Below, in pieces: positions 62,009 to 64,000 of a stretch of DNA of 64,000 nucleotides. Source of the DNA: Halomarinibacterium sedimenti. Lineage in GTDB: Bacteria; Bacteroidota; Bacteroidia; Flavobacteriales; Flavobacteriaceae. Location of the stretch: assembly GCF_019312585.1 (NCBI RefSeq), contig NZ_JAHWDP010000002.1, positions 372,001 to 436,000 of the forward strand, written 5' to 3'. The notes beneath the pieces are model-generated. The model did no database searches. It saw only the letters and a program-made list of their open reading frames with translations, and was not told the DNA's origin. The position numbers and the translations under genes are program-made. Position 1 is the stretch's first letter. Each line of letters opens with the position of its first letter.

Positions 62009-62827
62009 ATGTCTACAGCAAAAAAAGAATACAAGCGAATTACCACCAAAACTTTGGTGGATATGAAGAAAAATGGTGAAAAGATTGCCATGCTTACCGC
62101 TTATGACTACACTATGGCTAAAATTGTGGATAGTGCTGGAATGGATGTGATTTTAGTGGGAGATTCTGCTTCAAATGTGATGGCGGGTCACGAAACTACA
62201 TTACCAATAACGCTTGACCAAATGATTTATCATGCTTCCTCTGTAGTACGCGCTATTGAAAGAAGTTTGGTGGTTGTAGATTTACCATTTGGAAGTTACC
62301 AAAGTGATCCAAAGGAAGCGTTGCGTTCTGCTATTCGAATTATGAAGGAAAGTGGTGCACACGCCGTTAAAATGGAGGGTGGAAAGGAAATTAAAGAATC
62401 TATAAAACGAATCCTAAATGCCGGAATTCCTGTGATGGGGCATTTGGGATTAACACCACAATCCATTTATAAATTTGGGACCTATACGGTACGTGCCAAA
62501 GAAGAACAGGAAGCCGAAACATTGAAAGAAGATGCATTAATGCTCGAAAAAGCAGGGTGTTTTGCCATTGTAATTGAAAAAATTCCTGCCAAATTAGCCG
62601 AAGAAGTTGCCAAAAGTATAAGTATTCCAGTAATAGGGATTGGTGCTGGAGGAGGTGTCGATGGGCAAGTTTTAGTTACCCACGATATGATAGGGATGAC
62701 CCACGAATTTAGTCCGCGATTTTTAAGAAGATATTTAGATTTATATTCAGATATGTCAAATGCTTTTAGTCAGTATATCACAGATGTAAAAAGCAGTGAT
62801 TTTCCTAATGAAGAAGAGCAATATTAA
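62009..62827 (+). CDS. panB: 3-methyl-2-oxobutanoate hydroxymethyltransferase
   Basis: This enzyme makes ketopantoate in pantothenate and CoA synthesis from 2-oxoisovalerate and methylene-tetrahydrofolate. The 272 residues match the family length. [20 protein letters not shown] holds the Mg-binding Asp, and DLPFGSY, AVKMEGG and GHLGLTPQS are the active-site parts. The N-terminus [20 protein letters not shown] is typical. The RluA gene follows after 12 bases, so the two are probably cotranscribed. No panC or panD is in the window. Confidence 0.97.
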   Translation: MSTAKKEYKRITTKTLVDMKKNGEKIAMLTAYDYTMAKIVDSAGMDVILVGDSASNVMAGHETTLPITLDQMIYHASSVVRAIERSLVVVDLPFGSYQSDPKEALRSAIRIMKESGAHAVKMEGGKEIKESIKRILNAGIPVMGHLGLTPQSIYKFGTYTVRAKEEQEAETLKEDALMLEKAGCFAIVIEKIPAKLAEEVAKSISIPVIGIGAGGGVDGQVLVTHDMIGMTHEFSPRFLRRYLDLYSDMSNAFSQYITDVKSSDFPNEEEQY

Positions 62828-62839
62828 TAATTATCTACC

Positions 62840-63523
62840 TTGCATAGTACTCCCGAAAATTTAGAAGTTCTCTACGAAGACAACCATTTAATAATTGTCA
62901 ATAAGCGTCCTGGGGATATTGTTCAAGGGGATAAAACAGGAGATACCCCACTTTCTGAAGTTGTAAAAGGATTCATTGCTAAAAAATATGACAAACCTGG
63001 AGACGTTTTTTTAGGCGTCGTGCATCGTTTGGATAGACCTACCAGTGGTATAGTTGTTTTTGCAAGAACATCTAAAGCCCTAGCAAGAATGAATAAACTT
63101 TTTTCAGAAAGAGAAACAGAAAAAACCTATTGGGCTGTTGTAAAAAACCCTCTTCCTTCAGAGGGTGAAAAATTGGTGCATTACTTAAAGAGAAACCCAA
63201 AGCAAAATAAATCGTATGCCTATCCAAAGGAAATTTCAGGTAGCAAAAAAGCTGTTTTAAGATATAAGCTCATAAAAACACTAAAAAATTATTTTGTTTT
63301 AGAAATTGAACTTGAAACAGGTAGGCATCATCAAATTAGGGCACAATTAGCTGCTATAAATTGTCCCATAAAAGGAGATTTAAAATACGGATTTGATAGA
63401 AGTAATGAAGATGGAAGTATTCATTTACATGCAAGGAAACTATGTTTTATTCATCCAGTAAAAAAGGAACGTTTGGAAATAGTTGCCCTACCACCGGAGG
63501 ACGTACTTTGGGATGCTATTTAA
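62840..63523 (+). CDS. RluA family RNA pseudouridine synthase
   Basis: This is a 227-residue pseudouridine synthase that starts with TTG (no ATG is near). VVHRLDRPTSGIVVFART holds the catalytic Asp. ELETGRHHQIRAQLAAINCP is the second signature, and the N-terminus LEVLYEDNHLIIVNKRPGDI the third. There is no S4 domain, so it is the short RluA/TruC-like form acting on rRNA or tRNA. It overlaps the convergent response regulator gene by 4 bases. Confidence 0.92.
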   Translation: MHSTPENLEVLYEDNHLIIVNKRPGDIVQGDKTGDTPLSEVVKGFIAKKYDKPGDVFLGVVHRLDRPTSGIVVFARTSKALARMNKLFSERETEKTYWAVVKNPLPSEGEKLVHYLKRNPKQNKSYAYPKEISGSKKAVLRYKLIKTLKNYFVLEIELETGRHHQIRAQLAAINCPIKGDLKYGFDRSNEDGSIHLHARKLCFIHPVKKERLEIVALPPEDVLWDAI

Positions 63524-64000
63524 ATATTTATCATTTTATTTTTTAATGCATACATCACGAGTCCCACTCTATTTCTTAATCCTAATTTTTTAAAAATATC
63601 CTGTCTATAGCCATCAACGGTTTTGGGGCTAAGTTTCATTTTATCGGCGATTTCTTTGTAGGTTAATTCAGAACAAGCCAATTTTATAAACTGAAGTTCA
63701 TTTTTATTAAACTCTGGATCCAAATCTGGTAAGTCACTATGCAAAGAGTTGACCATTGCATTAGTAACCAATTCAGAATAATAAAACCCACGTTCCATGA
63801 CCTCAAGTAATGCTTTTTCAAGAGTTTTAGGATGAATATCTTTTAAAAAATATCCTTTAGCACCTTCTTTTAGCATTTTTAAAATATACATTTCATTATC
63901 ATCCATGGATAGTGACAAAACGCGAATCGTTGGGTGGTTTTCCGTGAGCCATTTAAGGGTCTCAAAACCATTCATAACTGGCATATTGATATCCAATAGA
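63520..64000 (-). CDS. NarL/FixJ-type response regulator (5' end outside window)
   Basis: This is a partial response regulator. The visible part starts within the receiver domain at LLDINMPVMNGFETL, whose Asp is the phosphorylation site, and the frame stays open to the window end, so the N-terminus is missing. LKEGAKGYFLKDIHPKTLEK is the late receiver region. The C-terminus has the LuxR-type helix-turn-helix LTYKEIADKMKLSPKTVDGY followed by RQDIFKKLGLRNR. Its sensor kinase is probably encoded to the right. Confidence 0.93.
   Translation of the reverse strand, partial: LLDINMPVMNGFETLKWLTENHPTIRVLSLSMDDNEMYILKMLKEGAKGYFLKDIHPKTLEKALLEVMERGFYYSELVTNAMVNSLHSDLPDLDPEFNKNELQFIKLACSELTYKEIADKMKLSPKTVDGYRQDIFKKLGLRNRVGLVMYALKNKMINI

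Noticed and set aside
1-64000. tRNA, rRNA, insertion sequence, integrase or CRISPR-Cas genes
   Set aside because: No cloverleaf with a CCA-type stem, rRNA core sequence, transposase, integrase or Cas frame was recognised; a search with RNA and mobile-element models could still find small RNAs.

Overview
The window is chromosomal DNA of a member of the Bacteroidota, most likely a marine Flavobacteriaceae. The evidence is the low GC content, a 908-residue secreted protein ending in a type IX secretion (T9SS) sorting domain, a very long SecA without the usual C-terminal zinc motif, promoters of the Bacteroidota type (TAnnTTTG at -7), AraC regulators carrying TPR and membrane segments, and three sulfotransferases in a polysaccharide locus, which is typical of marine strains. 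No rRNA, tRNA, CRISPR array, insertion sequence or prophage was seen.

Bases 1-24676 are one long surface-polysaccharide locus, all on the minus strand, read from wza (start 24676) down to fcl (cut by the left window edge). It holds the export lipoprotein Wza, the tyrosine autokinase Wzc with a Tyr-Gly tail, an initiating sugar-phosphate transferase, enzymes for a UDP-HexNAc uronic acid and for GDP-L-fucose, the ABC transporter Wzm/Wzt with a glycan-binding type C-terminus, eight glycosyltransferases (six GT2, two GT4), three PAPS-type sulfotransferases, two FkbM methyltransferases, one membrane acyltransferase and one protein of unknown family. No Wzx flippase or Wzy polymerase is present. 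The product is predicted to be a fucose- and uronate-containing glycan that is sulfated, methylated and acylated.

Bases 24871-33072 are housekeeping genes on the plus strand: an ABC-F ATPase, a SAM methyltransferase, a LolD/MacB-type ATPase, two tiny membrane proteins, cob(I)alamin adenosyltransferase, a DUF2795 protein and secA. Bases 33183-38752 hold a TPR-membrane-AraC regulator, a shorter TPR-membrane partner without the DNA-binding domain, and the T9SS cargo protein.

Bases 38826-43018 hold two ECF sigma factor modules with their membrane partners. The divergent region between the first sigma gene and a DUF6249 gene has two matching ECF-type promoter sequences (GTAACC, 16 bases, CGTC), one on each strand. 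MeaB (methylmalonyl-CoA mutase chaperone) follows. Bases 44191-48994 look like a lipid A or lipid-linked sugar modification group: a sugar epimerase, a DPM/ArnC-like GT2, a protein with two LAB_N domains, an ArnT-like GT39 and a PAP2 phosphatase.

Bases 49162-52969 are AT-rich accessory genes: a ricin-lectin lipoprotein with a possible cytolysin-like domain, a damaged hypothetical gene and a secreted hypothetical. Then come dnaK (with a sigma-54-like promoter candidate), a TfoX-like small protein, a DnaE2-type polymerase plus dinB operon behind two tandem palindromes that overlap its -7 element, serine ammonia-lyase, an NTF2-like protein, panB, an RluA pseudouridine synthase and a NarL-type response regulator cut by the right edge. 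Several intergenic gaps carry short dispersed repeats.
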